NCBI RefSeq assembly: GCF_027579695.1
Contig: NC_083570.1
Span: forward strand, 10,476,051 to 10,540,050
Length of the DNA stretch: 64,000 bases
Source of the DNA: Neoarius graeffei
Lineage: Eukaryota > Chordata > Actinopteri > Siluriformes > Ariidae
Reading direction: 5' to 3'
The number at the start of each line of letters is the position of its first letter. Position 1 is the first letter of the stretch. Both the position numbers and the translations under genes were made by a program. Below the pieces are notes generated by a model, which worked only from the letters and a program-made list of their open reading frames with translations, made no database searches and was not told the origin of the DNA. This document shows positions 10,347 through 22,331 of this stretch, in pieces.

Positions 10347-11240
10347 ATGGATGTTGTGGAGGAAGAGAAACACACTGCGCTTAATGCTCAGGGACACCTT
10401 CTGGGAGAACATCAGCAGATGCTAGTGGACCTCAACACACGGATGGTGCAACTGGCTTCTGTGATGTCGCAGGCCCTCCTAGCTCATCACGAAGCTCCTC
10501 CGAGCCTGGCACTGCAACTTTTATATCTGGAAAGATTCACTGGAGACACTAGTGCATGTAAGGGTTTCTTGCTACAGTGCTCCATGTATTTCGCTACTAT
10601 GACTCACCTGTCTGAAGAACATAAAATTGCAAAGTTCCTCTCTTTTTCAATTGGTAAAGCACTCCGATGGCCAGTGCCATTTGGAAGCAAGGACAGGAGC
10701 AAATAAAATCATATGAGCAGTTTCTTGTTCAATTCAAGAAGGTGTTAGACCATGAACCTGAAGGCACGGAGGTAGGAGAAAGCCTCCTCACCATTTCTAA
10801 TGGTTCCTGGAGTGTGGCTGAATAGGCCCTGGACTTCAGGACACTGGCAGCCTCCAGTGGGTGGAATGATCCAGCTCTAAAAGTAGTTTATAGCTGGATC
10901 TAAAGGCAGAGATCCTCAGTGAGCCCACCTGCAAGGATGAACAGTGCACGCTGGACTCACTCATCAACCTAGCTATTCGCCTAGACCATCTATTGACACA
11001 TCGCCCCTCCATTCAGGAAAGTGATCCACCAGTTCTGTTGCCCAAAAGCAGTTCACCAATGGAGGCATCATGTTCCCTACTGATGTGTTCCGAACATCTC
11101 AGGAGGAGATGGGAGGGCTTGTGCTTTTACTGCGGGAGTGCCAAACACCAGCTGTCCCATCCGTCTGTCCCATGCAGCTCCAACAGCAGGCCCAGCACAC
11201 ACTGTGAGTCCCACACGAACTTTCAATTCCGAATCATTTA
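10347..11240 (+). pseudogene. Chromovirus gag, broken
   Basis: Starts at ATG in caccATGGATG. The first 120 residues include GEHQQMLVDLNTRMVQLA and LERFTGDTSACKGFLLQCSM, a pattern seen in the capsid region of Sushi-like gypsy Gag. The frame then breaks repeatedly. At about 11112-11168 an altered zinc knuckle appears (CFYCGSAKHQL) without the last canonical cysteine spacing. No intact Gag can be made from this copy. Confidence 0.75.
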
Positions 11241-11279
11241 ACGTTCCTGTGCTGTTAAAGTTGGCAAACTTCACACATA

Positions 11280-13300
11280 TATAATCTGCTTTTATCAATT
11301 CAGGTGCAGAGGGGAACTTTGTCAGTGATTCAGTTACCCAGCAGTTCAACCTGTCAACAACCCTCCTCCAAACTGCCCTCAGCATTTGAGCTGTTGGCGG
11401 AGGACCTATAGGAGAGGGTCTTGTCACAAGGTGCACCACCCCCCTTCACATCCAAGTGGGGGCTCATCTCTCGCTATGTCATCTCTACAGAGAACCACGA
11501 TATCTTCTTTGGTTGCCCATGGCTACAACTTCATGACCCCTTGATCTCCTGGCATAATAAGGAGATACTCCAGTGGTCACCCACCTGCTTCCAGAGTTGC
11601 ATTGATCGACCCTGAGTCAACATTTCATCTACCTCAGTGGAAATTCCTCAACCCAATTCCCTTGACAACGCTCCAGAATGCTATCTGGACCTCAATTAAG
11701 TATTTAGCAAGGGAGAAACCTGTAAGTTACCACCTCATCATCCATATGACTGCGCGATCAACTTTCTGCCAGGTATGTCACCACCACGAGGCTGCATCTA
11801 CCCACTCTCCCAGAAGAAGCACGCAGCAATGGAGGAATATATACAGGAGGCCCTCAAGCAGGGCTATATCCACCCTTCCAGATCCCCAGCTTTGGCGGGA
11901 TTCTTCTTTGTGGAGAAACGGGGTGGTGGTTTTCGTCCTTGCATTGACTATAGAAGACTTAACCCTTTGGTGACTGACCCCTTGAAAATGGTTCCTCCAG
12001 GAACGATGACGTTTCAGTTGTCAAGACAACGGAAAAACTAAAATACAAAAACAGAAAGATACGTCACAATGCTCTTGTGCACAAAATAAAATGCTCTTGT
12101 ATTTTAGTTTTTCCGTTGTCTTGACAACTGAAACGTCATCGTTCCTGGAGGAACCATTTTCAAGGGGTCAGTCACCAAAGGGTTAATCAGGTTTCAGTAA
12201 AGTATCCATATCCTCTTCCACTTGTTCCAGCAGCCTTGGAACAATGCAGGTCAGCAAAGATCTTTTCCAAGCTCGACTTATGCAGTGCCTACAATCTCAT
12301 CCAATCAAAAGGGACAATGAGTGGGAGACTGCTTTCAGCACGACTGCTGGCCATTTTGAATACCAGGTAATGCCATATGGCCTTTCTTCAGTGCCTAGCG
12401 TGTTCCAGTGCCTAATTAATGATGTTCTATGGGACATGCAAGGCAAATATGCCATTGCATATAGATGATATCCTCATCTACTCTCCAGATGAAGCAACCC
12501 ATGTGGATCACGTTACAGCGGTTCTCAATCGCCTGCTCAATAACCATCTATACATGAAAGTGAAGAAGTGTGAATTCCATCAGAAGTGTATCTCTTTCTT
12601 AGGCTATGTTATCAGTGCTGAAGGGGTTAGCATGCACTCATCCAAGGTCATAGCAGTCACATCCTGGCCCACTCCCAAATCCATCAAGGACCTCCAACAT
12701 TTCCTGGGCTTTGCTAACTTCTATCGCCACTTCATTAGAGGCTTCAGCACAGTCAGCACTCCCTTAACTGCCCTGCTCAAAAAGGGACCCAAGCTGCTCC
12801 AGTGGAACCCCGCAGCAGAGGAAGCCTTCAATAGTTTGATACAAGCTTTCATCTCAGCTCCAGTATTACAGCACTCCGATCTGTTGGAACCTTTCATCCT
12901 TGAGGTAGATGCATCAGATACTGGGGTAGGGGCCATTTTGTCACAATGTTTTGGGGAGAAATTGAAAACTCATCCTGTTGCGCTTTTTTTTCCAGGAAAC
13001 TCTCGTCTGCTGAGAGAAATTATGACGCGGGAAACAGAGAGTTGCTCGCCATAAAATTAGCCCTTGAAGAATGGCGACACTGGTTAGAGGGAGCTACTCA
13101 TCCGTTTATCATCCTCACAAACCATAAGAACTTGGAATACCTCAGGAAAGCTAAGAGGTTAAACCCGCGCCAGGCCAGGTGGGCTTTTTCTTCACATGCT
13201 TTGATTTCACTATATCTTTCCCTCCAGGCTCGAAGAATGCCAAAGCCGATGTGTTATCCCAAGTTTTTGCCCCGCCTCATGAGCATACTGTCACACACAC
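11280..13300 (+). pseudogene. Chromovirus protease, reverse transcriptase and RNase H, broken
   Basis: Protease traces (INSGAEGNFVSDSV, where DSG/DTG is expected) lie near 11300. Reverse transcriptase pieces include [31 protein letters not shown] (near 11930), [18 protein letters not shown] (near 12370) and a DDILIYSPD box near 12465. The connection and RNase H show [32 protein letters not shown] and [20 protein letters not shown]. Frames change several times, and a 220-bp palindromic element sits inside the finger region at 11963-12182. Confidence 0.85.
11963..12182. mobile_element. piggyBac-type MITE, near-complete perfect palindrome
   Basis: The element starts CCCTTTGGTGACTGACCCC and ends with the reverse complement. 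By eye the two 86-base arms (11963-12048 and 12097-12182) are identical, separated by a 48-base loop. It is flanked by TTAA at 11959-11962 and 12183-12186, the piggyBac target duplication, and the CCC start fits piggyBac ends. Removing it together with one TTAA rejoins the reverse transcriptase frame (RRLN then [17 protein letters not shown]). It encodes nothing. Identical arms suggest a young insertion or continued arm correction. Confidence 0.85.
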
Positions 13301-13423
13301 CATCCTTCCACAGCAATGCTTTGTACAGTCTATCACCTGGGACCTCGACAGGGAAATAAGGGACTCACATCCTCAGACTCAACCCCACAACTTTCTTCCG
13401 GGACTACTGTATGTACAATAACA

Positions 13424-14760
13424 AAGCATCTCAGAGGCAAACTTATCACCTGGGCTCATGCATCTCCTGCCACTGGACATGCCGGCAGCCAACACACCGA
13501 CCAGTTGCTAAGAAACAAGTATTGGTGGGAGAGCATGATCACTGATATCAACCACTTCATTGCTTCTTGCTCCGTGTATGCCCAAGCCAAAGTCTCAAGA
13601 ACTCCACCAGCAGGCAAGCTCCTACACTTCCTGTACCTCAGAGACCCTGTTCCCACTTAGCCATCGACTTCATCACTGCCCTCCCCCCCTCTCAGGGCAA
13701 TACCACCATAATGATAACCATCAAACACTTCTCCAAAGCTTTCAAACTCATCCTGTTACCTGGCATCCCCACAGCATATCAAACTGCAGAACTACTATTT
13801 CAGCAGGTCTTCAGATACTATGGCCTTCCTGAGGACATTGTCAGCGATCGGGGCCCTCAGTTCATCTCACACTTCTGGACATGCTTCATGGAGAAACTGG
13901 GGCTATCTGTGAGTCTCACATCAGGGTATCATCCCCAGTCAAATGGCCAAGTAGAAAGAGCAAACCAAGTGATTGTCTGCTTCCTAAGGATTTTCTGCAT
14001 GCGCAACCAGGGGGACTGAGCACAATTCCTCCCATGGGCTGAGTATGCACAGAATTCCCTCAAACACTTTGCAACTCAGTTGACACCATTCCAGTGCATA
14101 CTGTTACCAGCCATCTTTGTTCCCCTGAGACGACACACCCAGCCAGGTACAATCTGTAGAGGATCAGTTTTCATGCACCCAGGCAATATGGGAAGAGGTC
14201 CACCAATGTCTAGAAACCTCCAATGCCCAGTATAAGGAGTATGTGGATAAACACCGGGCAAACAATCCAGTCTTTTCACCAGGCGACAGAGTATGGGTGG
14301 CAGCAAAGAACCTTAGAGAACCCAACACCTGTAAAAAGTTCCAGCCATGATACATCGGGCCATTCAACGTCATTTGTTGGATAATGAGGTCTCGTGTCGC
14401 TTGGAACTCCCCCCTCACAGCAGATTAGCACACACATTTCATGTTTCCAGTCTAAAACCTGCTGTCCCAGGGCCCTTTACTGAGAACGCACCAGTTCAGG
14501 AGCACCCAGCTCTCAACATTGAGGGAGAACCCATCTATCAGGTAAATAAGATCCTCAACTCAAGACGAAAAGGAGGACAAATTGAGTGCCTGGTAGATTG
14601 GGAAGGTTACGGCCCTGAAGAACAGAGCTGGGTCGCCGCCAAAGACATCCTAGATCCTCTTCTCAAGCAAGAATTCTGCACTCTACATCCTGACAAACCA
14701 CCACCCAGAGGTAGAGGCCGTCCCAGGAAGAATGTACCTCCCAGAGGGAGCTCCTCGGGG
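13424..14760 (+). pseudogene. Chromovirus integrase with chromodomain, broken
   Basis: The zinc-binding part (GHAGSQHTDQLLRNKYWW, then altered cysteines in [10 protein letters not shown]), the catalytic core ([38 protein letters not shown] with D, D and E) and a C-terminal chromodomain ([15 protein letters not shown], 14590-14640) can be read in order, with at least two frame changes and a stop at 14017-14019. After the chromodomain comes a basic AT-hook-like stretch, RGRGRPRKN. Chromodomains target integration to marked chromatin in chromoviruses. Confidence 0.85.
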
Positions 14761-14771
14761 GGGGGGGGGTC

Positions 14772-15182
14772 TGTCAGTAAATCGGCTGAGAACGCTCAGA
14801 CTACAAACATGGACACCTCAAACTACAATTCCCAAGTTTCACAGCACCCTCTGTCTCCCAATTACTGAACTCAGCTGACACTCATTTCCCTAATCATCAA
14901 TCTCCCCATTTAAATCTTTCACATACACCACTTTAGTGCGAAGTATTGGTCTGCTCACATCGGTTCATACCAAGCCTCGGGTCTCTGACTGCTTATTGTT
15001 TGCTGACTCTTTGCTTACTCTTTCTCATTTTTCGTCCTTTGTCTCATCTCTATCACATTGTTCATGATTGCCCAACCCTTGCTTGTTACCGATCACGATT
15101 ACTGTCTCTCGTTTTGGCTTCGTTGACAGTTTGTTTCACTCCTTCTGCACATACATCCATAAGTGCCTGCATTTTGGCAACA
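14772..15182 (+). repeat. 3' LTR of the chromovirus
   Basis: It begins TGTCAG directly after a run of G residues (14758-14769, the polypurine-tract position) and ends near gcaaca, giving about 411 bases. The last 81 bases match the 5' LTR remnant. Inside is a stretch rich in ctcttt and catt. The exact 3' border is uncertain by a few bases because the copies differ there. Confidence 0.8.
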
Positions 15183-15334
15183 ACTGATGAGGACTGAACT
15201 ATAACGGAAATTGAAATTGCATTAAAACAAATGAAAAATGGTAAATCACCAGGAATCGATGGCTTAACATCTGAATTTTTAAAATACTTTTGGGTGGATA
15301 TTATTGAAATTATTATATCAAGCATATTTAGAAT

Positions 15335-15705
15335 GCGGCGGCACGGTGGTGTAGTGGTTAGCGCTGTCGCCTCACAGCAAGAAGGTCCGGGTTCGAGCCC
15401 CATGGCCGGCGAGGGCCTTTCTGTGTGGAGTTTGCATGTTCTCCCCGTGTCCACGTGGGTTTCCTCCGGGTGCTCCGGTTTCCCACACAGTCCAAAGACA
15501 TGCAGGTTAGGTTAACTGGTGACTCTAAATTGACCATAGGTGTGAATGGTTGTCTGTGTCTATGTGTTAGCCCTGTGATGACCTGGCGACTTGCCCAGGG
15601 TGTACCCCGCCTTTCGCCTGTAGTCAGCTGGGATAGGCTCCAGCTTGCCTGCGACCCTGTAGAACAGGATAAAGCGGTTAGAGATAATGAGATGAGATGA
15701 GATGA
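15335..15705 (+). mobile_element. tRNA-headed SINE, plus strand, inside the LINE reverse transcriptase
   Basis: Same family as the copy at 7075-7450: head ggcggcacggtggtgtagtg, B-box-like ggttcgagccc, tail gagatgagatgagatga. The LINE frame continues on both sides (SSIFRM before, TGLITLLPKPKKD after). No clear target duplication is visible, so a few bases may have been lost. Confidence 0.9.
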
Positions 15706-16330
15706 AGACAGGCTTAATAACCTTGCTACCAAAACCCAAAAAAGACTTGTTGCTAGACAATTGGAGACCTATAACCTTACTATGCAATGATTATAAATTA
15801 CTTGCCTTAGGATCTGCTAATCTTCTAAAGCGTGTACTTGTAAAACTTGTAGACGAATATCCATCAGCCTTCATGAAGGGAAGATATATTCAAAACCATG
15901 TCCGACTGATTCTGGATATGATTGATTACCAATTGATTATTCAGTCAGATAGTCTCTTTTTATTTCTAGACTTTTTCAAAGCATTCGACACTGTGGAGCA
16001 CGATTTTATGTTTACAACACTCAAAAAACTTGGATTTTGAGAAGGGTTCTGCAAGGTTATTAAAATGTTTTACAACGATATTTATAGTTATATCTCCCTT
16101 AACCCTGGAAGGACACCAAAATTTAAGATTTTACGCAGAATCAGACAAGGCTGCTCAATTTCACCAAAATTATTTATTTTATGTACACAAATGCTAGTGT
16201 ACTTAACCTTGTGCAATAATAGAATCATTACTATTAAAAGGAAGACTTTATTTCAACAAGAATGGAATGATAAAGTTTTAGATATTACTGGTCTAATGGA
16301 TGAAAATGGACATTTAATGCAATTTAATTT

Positions 16331-16674
16331 GTCTCATCTCATTATCTCTAGCCGCTTTATCCTGTTCTACAGGGTCACAGGCAAGCTGGAGCCTATCCCA
16401 GCTGACTACGGGCAAAAGGCAGGGTACACCCTGGACAAGTCACCACAGGGCTGACACATAGACAACCATTCACACTCACTTTAGAGTCACCAGTTAACCT
16501 AACCTGCATGTCTTTGGACAGTGAGGGAAACCAGAGCACCCGGAGGAAATCCACATGGAGAACATGCAAACTCCGCACAGAAAGGGCCTCACCGGCCACG
16601 GGGTTCGAACCCAGACCTTCTTGCTGTGAGGTGACAGCACTAACCACTACACCACCATGCCGCCTAGTTTGTTC
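16331..16674 (-). mobile_element. tRNA-headed SINE, minus strand, inside the same LINE
   Basis: Tail gagatgagac at the left and head ggcggcatggtggtgtagtg at the right. It is slightly shorter than the other copies, with small internal deletions in the middle. Possible target duplication TAATTTGT (16325-16332) and TAGTTTGT (16675-16682), 7 of 8 bases. The LINE frame resumes after it (LFVEKFNLKCVYRELN). Confidence 0.85.
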
Positions 16675-17719
16675 GTAGAAAAGTTTAATTTAAAATGTGT
16701 CTATAGAGAATTAAATCAAATTTGGAGAGCTATTCCACCTCCCTTAAGATTCACGATCAAAAAACACCCTTGAATATTCAAAGGTGGCAGTCAATCTGTC
16801 TGAATTGAAAATCGGTGAAGTGGAAATTGGTGAAAGAAAATGTAATAACAAAGTAATTGGAAATGTTTTAAAATTTAAGCTATTCCCTGATTTAAAAGAA
16901 AATAAAGAAATTAACAAACATAAGAATAACTGACGATGGAGGAACGCTAACAAATACACACTGTAGTTATCTTAGATGGCCAATTTCACCCAAAGTGAAA
17001 GAAATTCAGTTTAAAATCCTGAACAATATTTATCCAGCTGCTGAAACTCTAAGGAAAAGGTTGAATTTGAAAGTAGATCCTTGTGGATTCTGTCTGACAG
17101 CCTGAAACTACTGAACATTTATTTTTCTCTTGCTCAGTCACAGTGCAATTTTGGAAAGATATTTATAGCTGGTAAAATCTTGGGATCAATAATCCTTCAT
17201 TTAATAAGACTCAGGTTTTGATTTATATAATGGTCTGTCAAAGAAGGTATCAAAGATGGTAAGCATAATTATCATTTTGGGTAAATATCATATACATAAG
17301 AATAAATGGAAGAACAGTAAACCCTCTTTAGTTTCTTTTAAAAATTAAATTAAAAGCTATTTAACATCCTTAAAGGTGTGATCTGAAGTAAATCAGGCCA
17401 TAAATGATTTATGTGAAACTATGTCTACTGTAAGTCTCTCACTCTTTAAGTTATAATCCTTGTTGATTAACATGCATACATTATTTTTGTTATGTTAACC
17501 CTATGGTTATTTTTTTTCCTGTTTTTGTTACTTCTGTCTGTTCTGTTACACAATACAAATGTTGTCTGTCTGACAGATATATACACATATTATGCATGTA
17601 TACATGTATGACTGGAGGTGTGTGTGTGTGTTTTGGTTTGTAGAGTTTGGTATGCAAACTAATGTTCCAAAATGCAGTTTGTAAATTGAATTGTTAAAAT
17701 AAAGTTTGAAAAAAAAAAG

Positions 17720-18215
17720 ATTTTTGAGATGGAAATGAAGTTGGTAGGTGAATATGTTTGAGATCAGAGATCCTGAGTCGCCTCAATCAGTCATTAGATG
17801 TGTCTTTGAGAAGTAGGAGAACACTGGAGAACCAGGAGGAAACCCACACTGACACGGGTCATTTTACCTTTGGGTCATTTTAACATTGTTAACAGACTGA
17901 AATGAATCTCCTGAAAGGCAGAAGAAAGAAATCTGCGAGTAGTGTTAACACAAGACTTTATCTAATCCCAGTCAGTGCACGGTTCAAACTCCATCCACCA
18001 GAAATACCATTAAAATCAAAGGGAAAGGCAGAGATGAGGCGAGATCATCAACAGGAGATCTATCCAGAATAAACACGACTCATAACTGAGGAGATTTACT
18101 AACACACTGGAAGGGGTCACAGTTACTGAAAGGTTCATGTGCTTTTGATGCGAACAAGCAGGAAATGAGTGAAGAAGTGATTCAAAATGTGTGTAAAGGC
18201 GCCCTCTGGTGGTTT
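17720..18215. other. No gene; short SINE-like trace
   Basis: I see no coding sequence. At about 17827-17859 the phrase gaggaaacccacactgacacggg resembles the middle of the SINE family, so a decayed fragment may be present. Confidence 0.4.
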
Positions 18216-18226
18216 GGAGGAGAAAT

Positions 18227-18589
18227 CTCATCTCATTATCTCTAGCAGCTTTATCCTGTTCTACAGGATCACAGGCAAGCTGGAGACTATCCCAGCTGAC
18301 TACGGGCGAAAGGCGGGGTACACCCTGGACAAGTCACCAGGTCATCGCAGGGCTAACACATAGACACAACCATTGACACTCACACCTACGGTCAATTTAG
18401 AGTCACCAGTTAATTTAACCTGCATGTCTTTGGACTGTGGGGGAAACCAGAGTACCCAGAGGAAACCCACGCGGACACGGGGAGAACATGCAAACTCCGC
18501 ACAGAAAGGCCCTCGCCGGCCACGGGGCTCGAACCCGGACCTTCTTGCTGTGAGGTGACAGCGTTAACCACTACACCACCGTGCCGCCC
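18227..18589 (-). mobile_element. tRNA-headed SINE, minus strand
   Basis: Full-length copy with tail at the left and head (ggcggcacggtggtgtagtg) at the right, flanked by an 11-bp perfect target duplication GGAGGAGAAAT at 18216-18226 and 18590-18600. Confidence 0.9.
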
Positions 18590-18600
18590 GGAGGAGAAAT

Positions 18601-19340
18601 GTCCAGGTTAAATATTACAGTGTTCATCGACGTTTCTTTCATTTTTCTTTGTGAACACACAGGTCTAAAATAATGTCATTTCAATGAGCTGTTACTATAG
18701 AAACGAGAATGCATTAGAGCAAGCCCATTAATATAAACCTGCACTACTGTCAGAGCTGCTGTTATAGAAAAATAATCAACACCTTCTGACCAATCAGAAT
18801 ACAGAACAGTAATGGATTTGTTGCTTGATTTTATTGAAAATGAAAAGGATTTAAAAAAAAAAAAGTTTTTCCAACAATCATGTTGAGAATCTAAATCAGG
18901 AGTCAGACCACAGACAGATCCAGTTCACAGATTCACAGAGACAGATTTATCATCATTATTCACACAGACAATATATGACAACATTAAAAGAGATGTTTTT
19001 TGGAGAAAAAAGTCAGTTGTAGGTTTACAGTGATTTTCACAAACACATACAGTATTTAAGACACTGTAGTTATTTCTCCACAGATTAAATAATCTAAAAA
19101 TATCCATCCAAAGGGGAGAAAAACCCCGTTGCATATCAAGACAACAGCTTGCTGACATCCTGACCTCAGTAATAAAAGCTTCTGTCTGAAAATGAGTTCA
19201 GCACAGAAACTCCATCACTGGGGGAAACTTTATTCTCCTGTGCTCTTATCTTTTATTCTGCAAAGCTTTGATTGTAATATTTGAATAAAAATCCCAAACT
19301 CTCAGATAAACCTGGATTTATAAGGTTCTATCTGCAGGCC
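18601..19340. other. No recognised gene
   Basis: AT-rich sequence downstream of the finTRIM gene. The open frame at 18925-19158 has no recognisable domain. An A-run lies near 18853-18864. Confidence 0.4.
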
Positions 19341-19344
19341 AATC

Positions 19345-19475
19345 ATCATCTTTTTTTTTTTTTGGATAGGACAGTGTAGAGAGACAGGAAATGAGCGGGA
19401 GAGAGAGACGGGGAGGGATCGGGAAATGACCTCGGGCCGGAATCGAACCCGGGTCCCCGGATTTATGGTATGGTG
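19345..19475 (-). mobile_element. Second tRNA-derived SINE family, minus strand
   Basis: Read on the minus strand: cccgggttcgattccggccc (B-box-like), gaggtcatttcccgatccc, ctctctctcccgctcatttc, cctgtctctctacactgtcc, then an A-rich end (T-run at 19351-19363 on the plus strand). This layout is typical of a short fish tRNA-derived SINE different from the five larger copies. The head is truncated. Confidence 0.65.
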
Positions 19476-19679
19476 CCATTTTCCTTTTAAATTTGATGAG
19501 TTTCTTGTCTGACTGTAAAACATTAACATTTCCTTTTTAATTATTTTAAATTATTCATCTGTTTTAATTTAAAGAATAAAATGAGTGTTTTTTGTGCAGC
19601 TGGATTGTGTTCTAGTCAAACAGATGACTGAGCAACAACGTGGCAACGTGCAGGAATTTTACAGAAAACACTACACACT

Positions 19680-21459
19680 TTATTTTGGATCACACAATCT
19701 CACAGAACCATAAAACAAGTAGAACCCCAACCCAGCGTATAGAGGCTGAGTGAATGTGGTGTGGACTCTGTGGAGGAGCTTCATCGTGTCAGAGACGCTG
19801 TAGAAGGACAGAGTTCCTGCACTGTGATCCACATACACTCCTATTCTGGAGGCTGATGGACCTCTGAGAACAGTCGCAATGTTGTTGTGCCAGAAAGAGA
19901 GAGAAGAAGAAGAACACTGCAGACTCCAGGACTGATTGTTGTATCCAAACCCACACTCATCACCCTGTCCTTTCCTGCTGATGTCTTTATATGAGACTGA
20001 TATGAACACATCACCAGCAGCACCGCTCCACTCCACCTCCCAGTAACAGCGTCCACACACACTATCCTTACACAACACCTGACACCAGTAATCAAATCTC
20101 TCTGGATGATCAGAGTAACGCAGCTCTCTCTTACTCCATCTCAGCGCTCGGTTCTTCTCAGACAGAATGAGCTGACGATGTACCGTGTTGGGATCCAGAG
20201 TCAGATTACAGAAATCTAAAATAAGAGAGAAAAGCAAATTGAACAATGTGAACATGTTGGGTTTAATTCACACAATATATTTATGTGAAGTGTGTGTGTG
20301 TGTGTGTGTTAAATGTACATTTCAGAAACTCTTCTCTGCTCTGTGGTTCTGGTTCTGAAATGATCTGAACTGCTGCAGCTGTGGAGAGAAAAATAGAAAC
20401 ATGAGTTTGTGTAAAAGATGGAAAGAGTTGAAAGTGATCCAGTCAGTTTATTCATTTTAAATCAGTGTTTTAGCTCAAAGTGTCGGGTGAATAAAGTGTC
20501 TGCAGAAAAGAAAGCAGGAGCATCGCTAAGAAATAACACATCACTGTGTTTCTCCAGCAGGAACAGCTCCTCTTACCATGTGGAAGGATTTTGTTGAATT
20601 TCTCCTCACAGAATTCCTCGAGTCTCTTTTTCAGATCGGAGAGAGAATTCCTCACTCCATCAAATGAGAAATGTTGATGGACAGTGATGCTGGATATCTG
20701 AAAATTTGGTCGTTCCAAGTGAGGAGACTGACGTCCAGAAGCTAAAACCTACAGAAAGCAAATGAAATGTAAAACCCACTTGTGATGTCAGACAGGGACA
20801 TTTATTGTTCCCTGAATGAGAGGTGTTTTAGAGAGTGTGTGAGGAACAGCTGGCTCTGTAGATCAGACAGTGAGTGTTACCTGGAGGAAATGGATGTGAT
20901 CGTGTGTGTGTGAAAGCTGCTCCAGCTCAGTGACTCTCCTCTGAAGATCAGCAATCTCCTGCTCCAGTTGCTCCAGGAGTCGTTCAGCTCGACTCAGTTC
21001 AGCCTTCTCCTGATCTCTGATCAGCTCCGTCACCTCCCAGCGCTTTTTCTCCATGGAGCTGATCAGCTCAGTAAAGATCCTCTCACTGTCCTCCACTGCT
21101 GTCTGTGCACTGAGCTGTTAGGACACACACACACACACACACACACAAGACTTAAAGCTCATCTATCATTCCCTCTCTTACTGTGACTGTAAATGACTTG
21201 TTGTCCATGTTGTGTGTGTTTCTAGGAGCAGCTCTGTCTCTGCTCACTGCTCACCTTTATAGTGTTCATAGTCTGTTTCAGCTCCTGCACCTTCTTCTGC
21301 TTCTCCTGGATTCTCTGCTGGGATTTCATCTGCTCCTCCTTTAACTCACTCTGAGGACAAATAAAATACATTCAGCTTTTTATACAGTACGAGCGAACTC
21401 GTTCCATGTTAATGTCAGTTCAAAGTACATTCACATTTCTTAGAGCTGTGAATGTTATG

Positions 21460-21506
<47 letters not shown>

Positions 21507-22331
21507 AAATGTTCACTAACTGGTCTGACCAGATTCCGTCTTTCACTGAAGATAAATTTAACACTCTGTTCACCATCACACATACAATTTTAATCAGCTT
21601 TTACAGAATCCTTCTGATTGATACACACATTGAAATTAAAGTTCAAATCATATCACTGACTAAAGCGCCTGTTTCTAGATGGGAAACTATAATTAAGATG
21701 ATTTAATTCTGGAAAGATTTCTCGTTCTCACCTGTTTCTCAGCTCTTTCTGCTGCGGCTGAAACAGCGTCATGGTCTTTATGTTTCTCCAACATGCACAA
21801 ATAACAGATGCAGGTTTGATCAGTACGACAGTAGATCTCAATCAGCTTGTTGTGTTCAGAGCAGATCTTCTCTTGGAGTTTTGCTGAGGCTTCAATTAAT
21901 GTGTGTTTTTTCAAAGCAGGAACTTCAAGATGAGATTTCAGATGAATTTCACAAAATGAAGCCAAACACGTTAGACAGGACTTGAGGGCTTCGTGTTTTC
22001 TCCCGGTGCAGAAATCACACTCCACATCTCCAGGTCCAGCGTAACAGTGAGCAGGAGAAGCAGCTTGGACTTCAGTCTTCTTCAGTTTCTCCACCACTTC
22101 ATCCAGCATGTTGTTTCTGTGTAGAACAGGCCTTGTAGTGAAAGTGTCTCTGCACTGAGGACAGCTGTAGATGCCCTTCTGATCCTCCTGATCCCAGCAG
22201 TCATTAATACACACCTTACAGAAACTGTGACCACAGGAAATAGCCACCGGATCCTTCAGGAGATCCAGACACACTGGACACCTGAACTGGTCCACAAAAA
22301 GCTTATCTATTGAAATACTGGCCTCGGCCAT
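19680..22331 (-). CDS. finTRIM E3 ubiquitin ligase, intact six-exon gene
   Basis: Six minus-strand exons with GT-AG borders join into one 1,698-base frame (565 residues): 22331-21732, 21350-21255, 21114-20881, 20748-20577, 20378-20319, 20215-19680. The exon sizes 96, 234 and 60 are typical of TRIM genes. Exon 1 starts MAEASISIDKLF and holds the RING finger (CPVCLDLL from residue 18, CGHSFCKVC, CPQCRD), B-box 1 (CDFCTGRKHE) and B-box 2 (CSEHNKLIEIYC, HKDHD). Exons 2-3 form the coiled coil (ELKEEQMKSQQRIQEKQKK; RLLEQLEQEIADLQRRVTEL). The last exon is a B30.2/SPRY domain (NLTLDPNTVH, CGRCYWEVEWSG, GVYVDHSAGTLSFYSV). finTRIMs are a large fish-specific family of RING ligases linked to antiviral defence; the SPRY domain is the likely target-binding part. 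No stop or frameshift is seen. Three partial copies lie nearby. Confidence 0.93.
21459..21503. repeat. TG microsatellite in finTRIM intron 1
   Basis: A run of about 22 TG units between exons 1 and 2. Shorter TG/CA runs occur in the other introns. Confidence 0.95.

Larger units (their letters stand above)
10251..15182 (+). mobile_element. Ty3/gypsy chromovirus, decayed, 5' LTR mostly lost
   Basis: The order is a remnant of the 5' LTR (10251-10331), gag (from 10347), protease/reverse transcriptase/RNase H (about 11280-13300), integrase with C-terminal chromodomain (about 13424-14720), a G-run at the polypurine-tract position, and a full 3' LTR (14772-15182). The 5' LTR remnant matches the last 81 bases of the 3' LTR with a few changes and a small gap. 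Many frameshifts and stops are present and a palindromic MITE interrupts the reverse transcriptase. The domain order is the normal gypsy order, with integrase last. Confidence 0.9.
15185..17718 (+). mobile_element. 5'-truncated L1/Tx1-type LINE with two SINE insertions
   Basis: The sequence opens inside the reverse transcriptase (LKQMKNGKSPGIDGLTSEFL), continues with LLPKPKKDLLLDNWRPITLL, FLDFFKAFDTVEHDF and RRIRQGCSISPKLF, and later KILNNIYPAAETLRKR with a cysteine motif (DPCGFC then EHLFFSC in a shifted frame), as in L1/Tx1 C-termini. It ends with aataaagtttg and a poly(A) run at 17708-17718. SINEs interrupt it at 15335-15705 and 16331-16674. Stops and frameshifts are frequent. Confidence 0.8.

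Noticed and set aside
15335-15430. tRNA-like head with A-box and B-box
   Set aside because: It belongs to a SINE, as do the four similar sites; no complete cloverleaf and the sequence continues into the SINE body.
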